Assembly (NCBI RefSeq): GCF_006716445.1
Contig: NZ_VFPA01000001.1
Location: 1,798,001-1,862,000 of the forward strand
Source of the DNA: Pseudonocardia kunmingensis
GTDB taxonomy: Bacteria > Actinomycetota > Actinomycetes > Mycobacteriales > Pseudonocardiaceae
Reading direction: 5' to 3'
DNA: 64,000 nucleotides
In this document: in pieces, positions 33,699-42,430 of the stretch
How the letters are laid out: each line of letters opens with the position of its first letter
Numbering within the stretch: the first letter of the stretch is position 1
Program-made: the position numbers and the translations under genes
Notes under the pieces: model-generated
What the model saw: the letters and a program-made list of their open reading frames with translations, nothing else
What the model was told of the DNA's origin: nothing
Databases searched by the model: none

Positions 33699-35279
33699 GT
33701 GCCCGACAGCTCCGGCGCGCTCGTCACCATGTCCGGCATCACCAAGCGGTTCGCCGGCGTGCTCGCGTGCGCGGACGTGGACCTCGCGGTGCGACCGGGC
33801 GAGGTCCGGGCACTGCTCGGTGAGAACGGCGCCGGCAAGTCGACCCTGATGAACGTGCTCGCCGGCGTCATCACCGACCACGAGGGCACGATCACCGTGG
33901 CGGGCCGGGAGCACCGCTTCCGCGGGCCGGCCGACGCGCAGGCGGCCGGCATCGCGATGATCCACCAGGAGCTGGACCTCGTGCCCGGGCTGTCGGTGGC
34001 CGAGAACATCTTCCTCGGGCGCGAGCCCCGCACCCGGCTGCGCACCGTCGACGCCCGGCGCATGGCCGCCGCGGCCGCGGCACAGCTCGCCGAGCTCGGG
34101 GTCGAGCTCGACCCGACCCGCGCCGTCGGCTCCCTGCGGGTCGGCGAGCAGCAACTCGTGGAGATCGCCAAAGCGCTGTCCACCCACTCGGGCCCGCAGC
34201 CGACGCGCGAGCCCAGGGGCGCCCGGGTGCTGATCATGGATGAGCCCACGGCCGCGCTGGCCGACGCCGAGGTGCGGCTGCTGTTCGCGACCATCGACCG
34301 GCTGCGCGAGCGCGGCGTCGCGATCGTCTACATCTCGCACCGGATGGAGGAGATCGAGGAGATCGCCGACCGGGCCACCGTCATGCGCAACGGGCGGGTG
34401 GCCGGCACCGTCGACCCGCGCACCGCGAGCCGCCAGGACGTCATCGAGCTGATGGTGGGGCGGGCCGAGGACGAGCAGTTCGGCACCGACGGCGACACAA
34501 CCCCTGGCGCCGTGCTGCTGGAGGTCCGGAACCTGGCTCTGCACCCGAAGGCGCGCCGGGCAGGCCGCACCGACCCGGCGGGCATCGACCTCACCGTCCA
34601 CGCCGGCGAGATCGTCGGCCTCGCCGGGCTGATGGGCGCGGGCCGGACCGAGCTGCTGGAGTCGCTCTACGGCGCCGCCCCCGCGGGCCGGCGCACCGGA
34701 TCGGTGCGGCTGGACGGGCGCGACTACGCGCCGTCCGGACCGCGGGCGGCGCTCGCTCGCGGCGTGGGTTTCGTGTCGGAGGACCGGCGGCGCTCGGGCC
34801 TGCAGCTGCAGCACCCGGTCGCCCACAACATCGTGCTCACCGCGCTGCGGTCGCTGTGCACCGCGGGCGTCGTGCGGTTGCGCCGCGAGCGGCGGGCCGT
34901 CCGCGAGCAGATCGCGGCGCTCGGGATCAGGGCTGCATCACCCGCGGTGCCCGTGGGCACGCTCTCCGGCGGCAACCAGCAGAAGGTGGTGTTCGCCCGG
35001 CAGTTGCTCGCCCGGCCCCGCCTCCTGCTGCTCGACGAGCCCACGCGCGGCATCGACATCGGGGCGAAGGCCGAGCTGTACCGCCTGTTGCGCAGCCTCG
35101 CCGACGACGGGCTCGGGATCCTGTTCGCCTCGTCGGAGCTGCCCGAACTGCTCGGCGTCTGCGACCGGATCGTCGTGCTGCGGGGCGGCCGGGTGGCCGC
35201 GGACATGCCGCGGCACCGCACGAACCAAGCGGCCGTCCTGGCCGCCGCGATGGGCTCGACCCCGGAGGGGCAGGCATGA
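33699..35279 (+). CDS. Sugar ABC importer ATPase (RbsA/MglA type, two domains)
   Basis: 526 residues with two ABC domains. Domain 1 has Walker A GENGAGKST and Walker B LIMDEPTAAL; its signature is degenerate (LRVGEQQLVEIAKAL). Domain 2 has the RbsA-type non-standard Walker A-like GLMGAGRTE, signature LSGGNQQKV and Walker B LLLDEPTRGIDIG. It energises import of a monosaccharide or similar. GTG 33699 is preferred over 33693 because GGGAGG then lies at proper spacing. Its stop overlaps the permease start (ATGA). Confidence 0.92.
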   Translation: MPDSSGALVTMSGITKRFAGVLACADVDLAVRPGEVRALLGENGAGKSTLMNVLAGVITDHEGTITVAGREHRFRGPADAQAAGIAMIHQELDLVPGLSVAENIFLGREPRTRLRTVDARRMAAAAAAQLAELGVELDPTRAVGSLRVGEQQLVEIAKALSTHSGPQPTREPRGARVLIMDEPTAALADAEVRLLFATIDRLRERGVAIVYISHRMEEIEEIADRATVMRNGRVAGTVDPRTASRQDVIELMVGRAEDEQFGTDGDTTPGAVLLEVRNLALHPKARRAGRTDPAGIDLTVHAGEIVGLAGLMGAGRTELLESLYGAAPAGRRTGSVRLDGRDYAPSGPRAALARGVGFVSEDRRRSGLQLQHPVAHNIVLTALRSLCTAGVVRLRRERRAVREQIAALGIRAASPAVPVGTLSGGNQQKVVFARQLLARPRLLLLDEPTRGIDIGAKAELYRLLRSLADDGLGILFASSELPELLGVCDRIVVLRGGRVAADMPRHRTNQAAVLAAAMGSTPEGQA

Positions 35280-36283
35280 GGGAGAGCGCCGGCGTGAAGC
35301 GCCGGCTGGTGAACACGGACACGCTGTTCCGCTTCCAGAGCCTGTTCGGCCTGGTGGTGGTGTTCGTCGTGGCCGTGCTGGCCTCACCGGTCCGCAACGG
35401 GGAGATCATCTTCCTGTCGGTGAGCAACCTGGGCAACGTCGTGCGCGCGGTGTCGGAGATCGGCATCATCGCCATCGGGATGACCTTCGTGATCCTGATC
35501 GGCGGGATCGACCTGTCGGTCGGCGCGGTGCTCGGGCTCTCCGCGGTCGGCACCGCGATCCTGATGGTCGACAACGGGTGGGGCGTGCTGCCCACCGTGC
35601 TGGTCGTGCTGCTCATCGGCGCGGCGTTCGGCGCGCTGCAGGGCGTCGCGACCGCCGTCGTCGGCATCCAGGCGTTCATCGTCACGCTCGCCGGGCTCCA
35701 GGTGGCCCGCGGCCTCGCGCGCATCTGGTCCGGCGGGGTCGGCGTGCCGATCGCGTACGGCGACGGGCCGCAGCAGGCGCCGCCGTCGTTCGAGATCCTC
35801 CGCGGTTCAATCAACGGGGTGCTGCCGGTCCCGGCAGTCATCTTCCTGGTGCTGGGCGCGATCGCCGTCGTCGTGCTGCGGACCACGGCGTTCGCCCGGC
35901 ACGTCTACGCGATCGGGGGCAACGAGCGGGCCGCGCGGCTCGCCGGTGTGCCCGTCACCCGTGTGAAGATCGCGGTCTTCGTCATCGCCGGCCTGCTGAC
36001 GGCCGTGGCCGGGATCATCCACGCGGGCCAGCTGAGCCAGGGCAGCCCCAACGACGGCATCGGCTACGAGCTCAACGCCATCGCCGCGGTGGTGATCGGC
36101 GGCACCAGCCTGGCCGGCGGCGTCGGCACGATGATCGGCACGCTCGCCGGCGCGCTGCTGCTGGGCATCCTCACCAACATCCTCGGCCTCAACAACATCG
36201 ACGCGAACATCCAGCTGCTGGTCACCGGCCTGGTGATCGTCGCGGCTGCCGCGCTGCAGAAACTCCGCCGCAGCGTCACCTGA
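35276..36283 (+). CDS. Sugar ABC importer permease (RbsC type)
   Basis: 335 residues with about 9-10 hydrophobic helices of the BPD_transp_2 family. Diagnostic pieces are GMTFVILIGGIDLSVGAVLG and YAIGGNERAARLAGVPVTRVK, plus AIAAVVIGGTSLAGGVGT. It forms the channel for the neighbouring ATPase and binding protein. Start overlaps the ATPase stop by 4 nt, so expression is coupled. Confidence 0.93.
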   Translation: MRESAGVKRRLVNTDTLFRFQSLFGLVVVFVVAVLASPVRNGEIIFLSVSNLGNVVRAVSEIGIIAIGMTFVILIGGIDLSVGAVLGLSAVGTAILMVDNGWGVLPTVLVVLLIGAAFGALQGVATAVVGIQAFIVTLAGLQVARGLARIWSGGVGVPIAYGDGPQQAPPSFEILRGSINGVLPVPAVIFLVLGAIAVVVLRTTAFARHVYAIGGNERAARLAGVPVTRVKIAVFVIAGLLTAVAGIIHAGQLSQGSPNDGIGYELNAIAAVVIGGTSLAGGVGTMIGTLAGALLLGILTNILGLNNIDANIQLLVTGLVIVAAAALQKLRRSVT

Positions 36284-36316
36284 CGTGTGCGCAGGACCCA
36301 AGGGGGAGCAGGGATC

Positions 36317-37315
36317 ATGCACCGATTCACGTGGCCGGCGCTGCTGGCCGTGTCCGCGCTCGCACTCGCCGCCTGCAGCATCGAGCAGCCGGAGAACGCC
36401 CCGTCCCCGGACGCGGCGGGCGCCGAGTGCGGCGGGCCCGGCGACTACCTGATCGGCATGTCGCAGGCCAACAACGCCGAGCCGTACCGGGAGGTGATGA
36501 ACACCGACGTCGAGACGGCGGCCGCGGCCGTCGAGGGTTTCGAGGTGAACATCGCCGACGCCGCCCAGGACAACAGCAAGCAGGTCGCCGACGTCGAGAA
36601 CTTCATCACCCAGCAGGTCGACCTGCTGATCATCTCGCCGAACGAGGCCGCCCCGCTCACCGCGGTCGTCGCCAAGGCCTACGACGTCGGCATCCCGGTG
36701 ATCGTGCTCGACCGCAAGGTGGAGGGCGACAGGTACACCGCCTTCATCGGGGCGGACAACACCGAGATCGGCCGCCAGGTCGGGCAGTACTACGCCGAGA
36801 CGCTGCTCCCCCAGGGCGGCAAGGTGCTCGAGATCGCCGGCCTGCCCGGTTCGACGCCCGCCGCGGAGCGCGGCGCCGGGTTCCGCGAGGGCATCGCCGC
36901 CAACCCGGCCATCGAGATCGTGGCCAGCCAGTCCGGCGAGTGGCTGCGCGAGAAGGGCCAGTCCGTCGCGGACGCGCTGCTCAAGGCGCACCCGGACGCG
37001 AACGCGGTGTACTCGCACAACGACCCGATGGCCGAGGGCGCCTACCTCGCTGCGGAAGCGGCGGGCCGCGCGGGCGACCTGATCTTCACCGGGATCGACG
37101 CGCTGCCGATCCCGTCCGGCGGCATCAAGGCGGTGGAGCAGGGCAGGCTGCAGGCCACCTACGTCTACCCGACGGGCGGTCGCGAGGCGATCGACCTCGC
37201 CCGGCAGATCCTCGTCGACTGCGCGGAGGTCCCGAAGACCACCACCCTGGAGACCCAGCAGGTGACGGCCGACAACGCCGCCGCCGTGTACGCGGAGCTG
37301 GGCGGCCAGGGCTAG
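36317..37315 (+). CDS. Sugar-binding lipoprotein (RbsB/Peripla_BP_4 type)
   Basis: 332 residues. Signal peptide with lipobox LAAC (Cys at about 19). The mature protein has the ribose/galactose-type fold: [53 protein letters not shown] and the YVYPTGG hinge near the end. ATG 36317 follows GGGAG 34 nt after the permease. The ligand may be a pentose, hexose or polyol. Its stop codon overlaps the stop of convergent murA at a shared CTAG (37312-37315). Confidence 0.9.
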   Translation: MHRFTWPALLAVSALALAACSIEQPENAPSPDAAGAECGGPGDYLIGMSQANNAEPYREVMNTDVETAAAAVEGFEVNIADAAQDNSKQVADVENFITQQVDLLIISPNEAAPLTAVVAKAYDVGIPVIVLDRKVEGDRYTAFIGADNTEIGRQVGQYYAETLLPQGGKVLEIAGLPGSTPAAERGAGFREGIAANPAIEIVASQSGEWLREKGQSVADALLKAHPDANAVYSHNDPMAEGAYLAAEAAGRAGDLIFTGIDALPIPSGGIKAVEQGRLQATYVYPTGGREAIDLARQILVDCAEVPKTTTLETQQVTADNAAAVYAELGGQG

Positions 37316-38580
37316 CGATCGGGCTCGCTGCGCACCCGGGCGACGTCGGCGCCGAGGGACCGCAGGTTCTCGACGAACCGGGGGTACCCGCGGTCGATGT
37401 GGTCGACGTCCCACACCTCGGTCTGCCCATCGGCGCACAGCCCGGCCAGCACGAGGCCCGCGCCCGCGCGGATGTCGCTCGCCCACACCGGCGCGCTCGA
37501 GAGCCGCGGCACGCCGCGCACGACGGCGTGGTGTCCGTCCGTGCGGGCGTCGGCGCCGAGGCGCACCATCTCGTCGACGAACCGGAACCGCGCCTCGAAC
37601 ACGTTCTCGGTGATCATCGACGTTCCGTCGGCCACGGCCGAGAGCGCGATGGCCATCGGCTGCAGGTCGGTGGCGAAACCGGGGTAGGGCAGGGTCACGA
37701 AGTCGACGGCGCGCGGCCGCCCGTCCATCCGGACGGTGAACTCCTCGGTGCCGCTCGTGGTCTCGGCGCCTGCGCTGCGCAGCTTGTCCAGGACCAGGTC
37801 GATGTGGTGCGGGTCGACACCCCGCACGGTGACCTCGCCGCCGGTCATGGCCGCGGCGAACGCCCACGTCGCGCCGACGATGCGGTCGCCGATCACGCGG
37901 TGCTCGGTGGGCTGCAGCCCGGTGACGCCGTGCACGGTGAGCGTGGAGCTGCCGACGCCGTCGACCTTCGCGCCCATCTGCTGCAGCATCGTGCAGAGAT
38001 CGACGATCTCCGGCTCGCGCGCGGCGTTGTCGATCACGGTGGTGCCCTCGGCGAGGACGGCGGCCATGAGGATGTTCTCGGTGGCGCCGACGCTGGGGAA
38101 GTCGAGCCAGATCTGCGCCCCGCGCAGCTCGTCGGCCTGCGCGACGACCCGGCCGTGCTCGATCTCGGTGGTCGCCCCGAGCTTGCGCAGCCCGGCCTGG
38201 TGCATGTCCAGCGGCCGCGACCCGATCGCGTCGCCGCCGGGCAGCGGGACGACCGCGCGGCGGCAGCGCGCCACCAGCGGCCCGAGGACGCACACCGACG
38301 CGCGCAACCGCGACACCGACCGGTAGTCCGCCTGCGCGCCCGGCTCCGCCGGCACGTCGATGGTGACGGTGCCGTGGTCGACCTCCACGGTGCAGCCGAG
38401 GCTGCGCAGGACGTCGGCCATCAGCGGAACGTCCAGGATCTCGGGACAGTTCGTGATGGTGGTCGTGCCCTCGGCCAGCAGCGCCGCCGCCATGAGTTTC
38501 AGCACGCTGTTCTTCGCCCCGACCACGTCGACGGCGCCGACGAGCCGGGCGCCCCCGTTGACCGCGAAGTGCTCTGCCAC
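37312..38580 (-). CDS. murA: UDP-GlcNAc 1-carboxyvinyltransferase, Asp117 type
   Basis: 422 residues, full length. MurA transfers enolpyruvate from PEP to UDP-GlcNAc, the first committed step of peptidoglycan synthesis. In the active-site loop [16 protein letters not shown] the usual Cys115 is Asp117, as in M. tuberculosis; this swap is known to make MurA insensitive to fosfomycin. Lys23 (GAKNSV) and the catalytic Asp/Arg set look intact. TAGCGT lies exactly 6 nt before GTG 38580, so translation is probably leaderless. Classic neighbours of murA (DUF2550 and the adenosyltransferase) lie 6-8 kb away, separated by extra genes. Confidence 0.96.
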   Translation of the reverse strand: MAEHFAVNGGARLVGAVDVVGAKNSVLKLMAAALLAEGTTTITNCPEILDVPLMADVLRSLGCTVEVDHGTVTIDVPAEPGAQADYRSVSRLRASVCVLGPLVARCRRAVVPLPGGDAIGSRPLDMHQAGLRKLGATTEIEHGRVVAQADELRGAQIWLDFPSVGATENILMAAVLAEGTTVIDNAAREPEIVDLCTMLQQMGAKVDGVGSSTLTVHGVTGLQPTEHRVIGDRIVGATWAFAAAMTGGEVTVRGVDPHHIDLVLDKLRSAGAETTSGTEEFTVRMDGRPRAVDFVTLPYPGFATDLQPMAIALSAVADGTSMITENVFEARFRFVDEMVRLGADARTDGHHAVVRGVPRLSSAPVWASDIRAGAGLVLAGLCADGQTEVWDVDHIDRGYPRFVENLRSLGADVARVRSEPDR

Positions 38581-38609
38581 GCGCAGACGCTATCCCGCGC
38601 GTCCGACGG

Positions 38610-39221
38610 CTACGCCGCGGGAGGCAGCAGCGCGTCCCAACCCGCCACCAGGCAGTCGACCACGGTGTCCAGCTCCGCACGGCCGGCTCCGTCGCGCGCC
38701 TGCAGGGACAGCCCGTACTGGACGGACATGACGTAGGCGGCCAACGCACCCGTGTCCGCGCCGGGCGGCACGTCGCCCTCGGCCTGCCCGCGCGCGAGCC
38801 GCTCCCGCACGGCGGCCGTGGCGCTGCGCCGCTCCTCGGCGAGGAAGTCGCGGATGCCGGCCGTGCTCGGGGTGTAGGTCGTGGCGGCGAGCACGATCAT
38901 GCAGCCGGTCGGGCGTCCCGGGGCGGTGTAGGAACGGACGTTGGCCCGCAGCATCGCCTCGATCCCCTCCCGGGCCGTCGGCGCGTCCCGGAGGGCGTGC
39001 AGCTGCGGCTCACCCTCCATGCCCTCGTACAGCGCCACGGCCTCCCGGAACAGCGCCTCCTTGCAGCCGAAGGCCGCGTAGAGGCTGGGCGGCCGGATGG
39101 CCATGACGGCGCACAGGTCACCGATCGAGGTGCCCTCGTAGCCGTGCTCCCAGAACGCCTCCATCGCGCGGCGCAGCGCCTCGTCGCGATCGAAGCCGCG
39201 CGGGCGTCCTCGCTCGGCCAT
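38610..39221 (-). CDS. TetR family regulator, probable repressor of the adjacent SDR
   Basis: 203 residues. The HTH reads RGFDRDEALRRAMEAFWEHG and TSIGDLCAVMAIRPPSLYAAF, the variant typical of AcrR/YcdC-like TetR proteins with a GRPR start. The C-terminal ligand domain contains CMIVLAATT. ATG 39221 was chosen for the conserved GRPRGFD start. A perfect palindrome TCAAGA-TACC-TCTTGA at 39248-39263 overlaps the -35 box of the divergent SDR gene, a standard autorepressor and target arrangement. Confidence 0.9.
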   Translation of the reverse strand: MAERGRPRGFDRDEALRRAMEAFWEHGYEGTSIGDLCAVMAIRPPSLYAAFGCKEALFREAVALYEGMEGEPQLHALRDAPTAREGIEAMLRANVRSYTAPGRPTGCMIVLAATTYTPSTAGIRDFLAEERRSATAAVRERLARGQAEGDVPPGADTGALAAYVMSVQYGLSLQARDGAGRAELDTVVDCLVAGWDALLPPAA

Positions 39222-39247
39222 GTGCACCGCCTTTCTGTAACGCTCCC

Positions 39248-39289
39248 TCAAGATACCTCTTGACGGCGGCAACCCGCGGTGGTCACACT
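39248..39289 (+). promoter_or_regulatory. SDR promoter with overlapping TetR operator
   Basis: TTGACG (39260-39265), an 18-nt spacer and CACACT (39284-39289) form the promoter; 6 nt later comes GTG 39296. The inverted repeat TCAAGATACCTCTTGA (39248-39263) covers the upstream edge of the -35 box and lies 27 bp from the TetR start. Confidence 0.6.
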
Positions 39290-39295
39290 TCGATA

Positions 39296-40042
39296 GTGAG
39301 CACTACAGAAATGATCGGCCGCGTTGCGCTGGTGACCGGAGGCAGCAGGGGGATCGGTGCCGCCATCGCGCTGCGGCTCGCCCGCGACGGGGCCGACGTC
39401 GCCATCACCTACCAGTCCGCCGCAGGCCTCGCGGCCCAGGTCGTCGAGGAGATCGAGGCGCTCGGCCGCCGCGCGCTCGCGGTGCGGGCCGACAGCGCCG
39501 ACCCGGACGCCGTCCGCGGAGCCGTCGACGCCGTCGTCGCGGAGCTGGGCGGGCTGGACGTCCTCGTCAACAACGCCGGCGTCTTCCCGTACGGGCCGTT
39601 CGAGGAGGTGAGCCTCGACGAGCTCGACCGCACGCTGTCGATCCACGTCAAGGCCGCGTTCGTCGCGGCGCAGGCCGCGTCCCCGCACCTCCGCGAGGGT
39701 GGGCGGATCATCAGCATCGGCAGCAACCTCGCCGAGCGGGTGCCCTTCCCCGGCATCGCGCTCTACGCGATGACGAAGTCGGCACTGCTCGGCTACACGC
39801 GCGCGCTCGCCCGCGAGCTGGGGCCGCGGGGCATCACCGTCAACGTCGTGCAGCCGGGCTCGACCGACACCGACATGAACCCCGCCGACGCCGACGACGC
39901 CGCGCACCAGCGCTCCCTCACCGCGCTGGGCCGCTACCAGACCCCGGACGAGCTGGCCGCCACCGTCGCCCACCTGGCGGGCCCGGGAGGGCGCACGATC
40001 ACCGGTGCGTCCCTGCTCGTCGACGCGGGCACGAACGCCTGA
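39296..40042 (+). CDS. Short-chain dehydrogenase/reductase
   Basis: 248 residues of the classical SDR type. The NAD(P) motif TGGSRGIG, NNAG, the catalytic Ser (IISIGSN) and YAMTK (Tyr/Lys) are all present, and an Arg-rich start of the second strand suggests NADPH. Resembles 3-oxoacyl-ACP reductase-like enzymes induced by electrophiles or quinones when paired with this TetR type (inference). The GTG start follows the -10 box by 6 nt. A downstream ATG at 39311 would trim five residues. Confidence 0.88.
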   Translation: MSTTEMIGRVALVTGGSRGIGAAIALRLARDGADVAITYQSAAGLAAQVVEEIEALGRRALAVRADSADPDAVRGAVDAVVAELGGLDVLVNNAGVFPYGPFEEVSLDELDRTLSIHVKAAFVAAQAASPHLREGGRIISIGSNLAERVPFPGIALYAMTKSALLGYTRALARELGPRGITVNVVQPGSTDTDMNPADADDAAHQRSLTALGRYQTPDELAATVAHLAGPGGRTITGASLLVDAGTNA

Positions 40043-40070
40043 CCAGGCTGGGGACACTAGGCTCGGCCGG

Positions 40071-41684
40071 ATGCGATCACTGCGGTCGCGGCTGCGGCCC
40101 GGCGCCGCGCTCTGGGCGGTGTTGCTGGTCCCCCTCGTCGTCGACGCGTCGGCGGGACCGCCCGGTTCCCGCGCCATCGAGCTCGTCGGGGGCGCGGTCC
40201 TGCTCGCCGTCCTGGTCGGGCTGCGCGACCGCGCCCCGCTCGGCGTGCTCTGCGCCGCGATGGCGACGGTCGCTGCGGCCGGGCTGGTGCTCGCGCCGAC
40301 GACGTCCGGCCCGGTCCGCGTCTGGCCCGTCGTCGCGACCGCCGTGTTCGCGTACGGGGCCGGCCGCCGGATGCCGGGGACGCGCGCCGTCGTGGGCGCG
40401 GTCGGCGCGGTCGCCGCGACCGGGCTGCCGGTCGGCCTGCTGCTGGGCCTGGCCTCGCACGGCGGCGCCCGGGGTGGCTTCGGCCTGGTGTCCGGCGTCT
40501 ACGACTGGGTCGTCCTGGTGCTCGTCCTGCTGCTCGCCGTCGGGCCGGCCTGGCTCGCCGGACGGTACGGGCGGCAGCGCGCCGCGCTGGTCGCCGGCGG
40601 ATGGGAACGCGCTGCGCTGCTGGAACGGCAGCAACGGCTCGAGGCCGACCGGGCGCGGCTGGCCGAGCGCGCCCGCATCGCGCAGGACATGCACGACTCA
40701 TTGGGCCACGAGTGGACCCTGATCGCCCTGCGCGCCGCCGCGCTGGAGGTGTCGCCCCGCCTCGACGAGGACTCCCGGGATGCGGCGCGCGAGCTGCGTG
40801 CCGGCGTCGCCGCGGCGACCGAACGGCTGCGGGAGGTCATCGGCGTGCTGCGGACCGACGACGGCGCCGACCCCGACGAGCGGCTCGACGTCGCGGCCCT
40901 GGTGGAGCGCGCCGGGGACGCGGGCATGTCCGTGCGCTGGGACGGCGGGCACGAGCGGGTGGATCTGCCCGAGATGGTGCGCCACGCCGCGCACCGCGTC
41001 GTGCGGGAGGCGTTGACGAACGCCGCGAGGCACGCACCGGGCGCCCCGGTCACCGTGCGGCTCGACCACACCGACGACACGACGACGGTCCGCATCACGA
41101 ACGGCCCGGCGACGAGCCCAGCAGCCGAGCGGGGCGGCGGAACCGGGTTGGTAGGCCTGCACGAGCGCGTGCGGCTCCTCGGCGGAACCCTGCGCGCCGG
41201 ACCGGCCGGGGCCGGTTTCGCGGTCGTGGCCGTCCTCCCGCACGACGGCCGTCCCGCGGCCGCCCCCGACGAGGCGGTCACCGAGTCCGAACGGCACCTG
41301 GAGCGCGCCCGCGGGGAGGCACACCGCAGCCTCACGGCGGCCGTGCGGGTGCCGCTGCTCGCGGGTGCCGCGGTCGCGGTCCTGACGGTCGGACTGTTCC
41401 TCCTGGTCGGGGCGGCAAACCGGCTCGACCCGGCGGTCTTCGAGCGGCTCCCGATCGGCGCCGCCCGCGCCGCCGTCGAGGCGCAGCTGCCCCCGTTCCA
41501 GGTGCTCGACGACCCCGGGCGACGCCTCCCCCTGCCGTCCCCGGGAAGCTCGTGCCGGTACTACTGGTCCAGCGAGCCCACCGACGAGCGCCTGATCTTC
41601 CGGCTGTGCTTCGCGGACGACCGGCTCGTGGGCAAGGAGGCGGTTCCGCGAGCCGCGCTCTCCGGACCGGAAGGAGCACCGTGA
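40071..41684 (+). CDS. Histidine kinase with a C-terminal membrane-tethered outer domain
   Basis: 537 residues. Six N-terminal helices (about 12-164), a short coiled coil, a HisKA_3 domain with phospho-acceptor His208 (ARIAQDMHDSLGHE) and an HATPase domain (NAARHAPGAPVTV; GTGLVGLHERV) make a NarL-type sensor kinase. Unusually, a seventh helix (about 427-447) follows the ATPase domain, then a ~90-residue domain with two Cys (SSCRYYW and RLCFADD) that should face outside. It may sense an external or envelope signal. TAGGCT ends 7 nt before ATG 40071. It overlaps the response regulator by 4 nt. Confidence 0.9.
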   Translation: MRSLRSRLRPGAALWAVLLVPLVVDASAGPPGSRAIELVGGAVLLAVLVGLRDRAPLGVLCAAMATVAAAGLVLAPTTSGPVRVWPVVATAVFAYGAGRRMPGTRAVVGAVGAVAATGLPVGLLLGLASHGGARGGFGLVSGVYDWVVLVLVLLLAVGPAWLAGRYGRQRAALVAGGWERAALLERQQRLEADRARLAERARIAQDMHDSLGHEWTLIALRAAALEVSPRLDEDSRDAARELRAGVAAATERLREVIGVLRTDDGADPDERLDVAALVERAGDAGMSVRWDGGHERVDLPEMVRHAAHRVVREALTNAARHAPGAPVTVRLDHTDDTTTVRITNGPATSPAAERGGGTGLVGLHERVRLLGGTLRAGPAGAGFAVVAVLPHDGRPAAAPDEAVTESERHLERARGEAHRSLTAAVRVPLLAGAAVAVLTVGLFLLVGAANRLDPAVFERLPIGAARAAVEAQLPPFQVLDDPGRRLPLPSPGSSCRYYWSSEPTDERLIFRLCFADDRLVGKEAVPRAALSGPEGAP

Positions 41685-42346
41685 TCAAGGTCGTCCTCGC
41701 CGACGACGAGCCGCTCACCCGGGCCGGCATCCGCGCCGTGCTGGGCGCCGCACCGGAGATCGTGGTCGTCGCGGAGGCGTCGGACGGGCGCGGCGCCGTC
41801 GATCAGGTGCAGGCACACCGCCCCGACGTCGCGCTGCTGGACATCGTCATGCCCGGCATGGACGGGCTGGCCGCCGCCGCCGAGATCGTCCGGACGACCC
41901 CCGGAACCGGCGTGATCATGCTGACGACGTTCTCCGAGGACGAGCACATCGCGCGCGCCCTCGGCCACGGCGCCGGCGGGTTCCTCGTCAAGTCCGGCGA
42001 CCCTCACGAGCTCCTCGCCGGCATCCGGGCCGTCGCGGGCGGGGCGGCGTACCTGTCGCCGACGGTCACCCAGCGCGTCATCCGCCAGCTCGGCGAGGGC
42101 GGGACCGGGCGCATGTCACGCGCCGCTCGCGCCCGCGAGCAGGTCGGGCGGCTCACCCCGCGGGAACGCGAGGTGCTCGCCCTCGTCGGCGCCGGTCTGC
42201 CGAACGCCGAGATCGGCAGGCGGCTGCACGTGGCCGAGGGCACCGTCAAGGTCTTCGTCAGCGCCGTCCTGCGCACGCTCGAGGTGCACAACCGGGTGCA
42301 GGCCGCCATCGTCGCGTACGAGGCAGGGCTGGTCGACCGGTCCTGA
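41681..42346 (+). CDS. NarL/LuxR-type response regulator
   Basis: 221 residues. Receiver domain with acidic pocket (LADDEP), phospho-acceptor Asp54 (VALLDIVMPG), Thr (MLTTFSED) and Lys (FLVKSG). The C-terminal LuxR HTH reads LTPREREVLALVGAGLPNAE then IGRRLHVAEGTVKVFVSAV. Partner of the overlapping histidine kinase; ribosome site AAGGAG lies before GTG 41681. Targets are unknown, though the lipoprotein hydrolase and DedA genes directly downstream are candidates. Confidence 0.94.
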   Translation: MIKVVLADDEPLTRAGIRAVLGAAPEIVVVAEASDGRGAVDQVQAHRPDVALLDIVMPGMDGLAAAAEIVRTTPGTGVIMLTTFSEDEHIARALGHGAGGFLVKSGDPHELLAGIRAVAGGAAYLSPTVTQRVIRQLGEGGTGRMSRAARAREQVGRLTPREREVLALVGAGLPNAEIGRRLHVAEGTVKVFVSAVLRTLEVHNRVQAAIVAYEAGLVDRS

Positions 42347-42430
42347 CAGGGGCGTCTACCACTTTCGGCAGGGACATCCGCCGACGGTCGGCAGATGGCG
42401 CGGGCCTCGCGGGCGGCGACCGTGGGTGCC

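Noticed and set aside
35807-38749. 980-codon minus-strand ORF
   Set aside because: It spans antisense of the permease and binding-protein genes and a wrong frame of murA; no domains.
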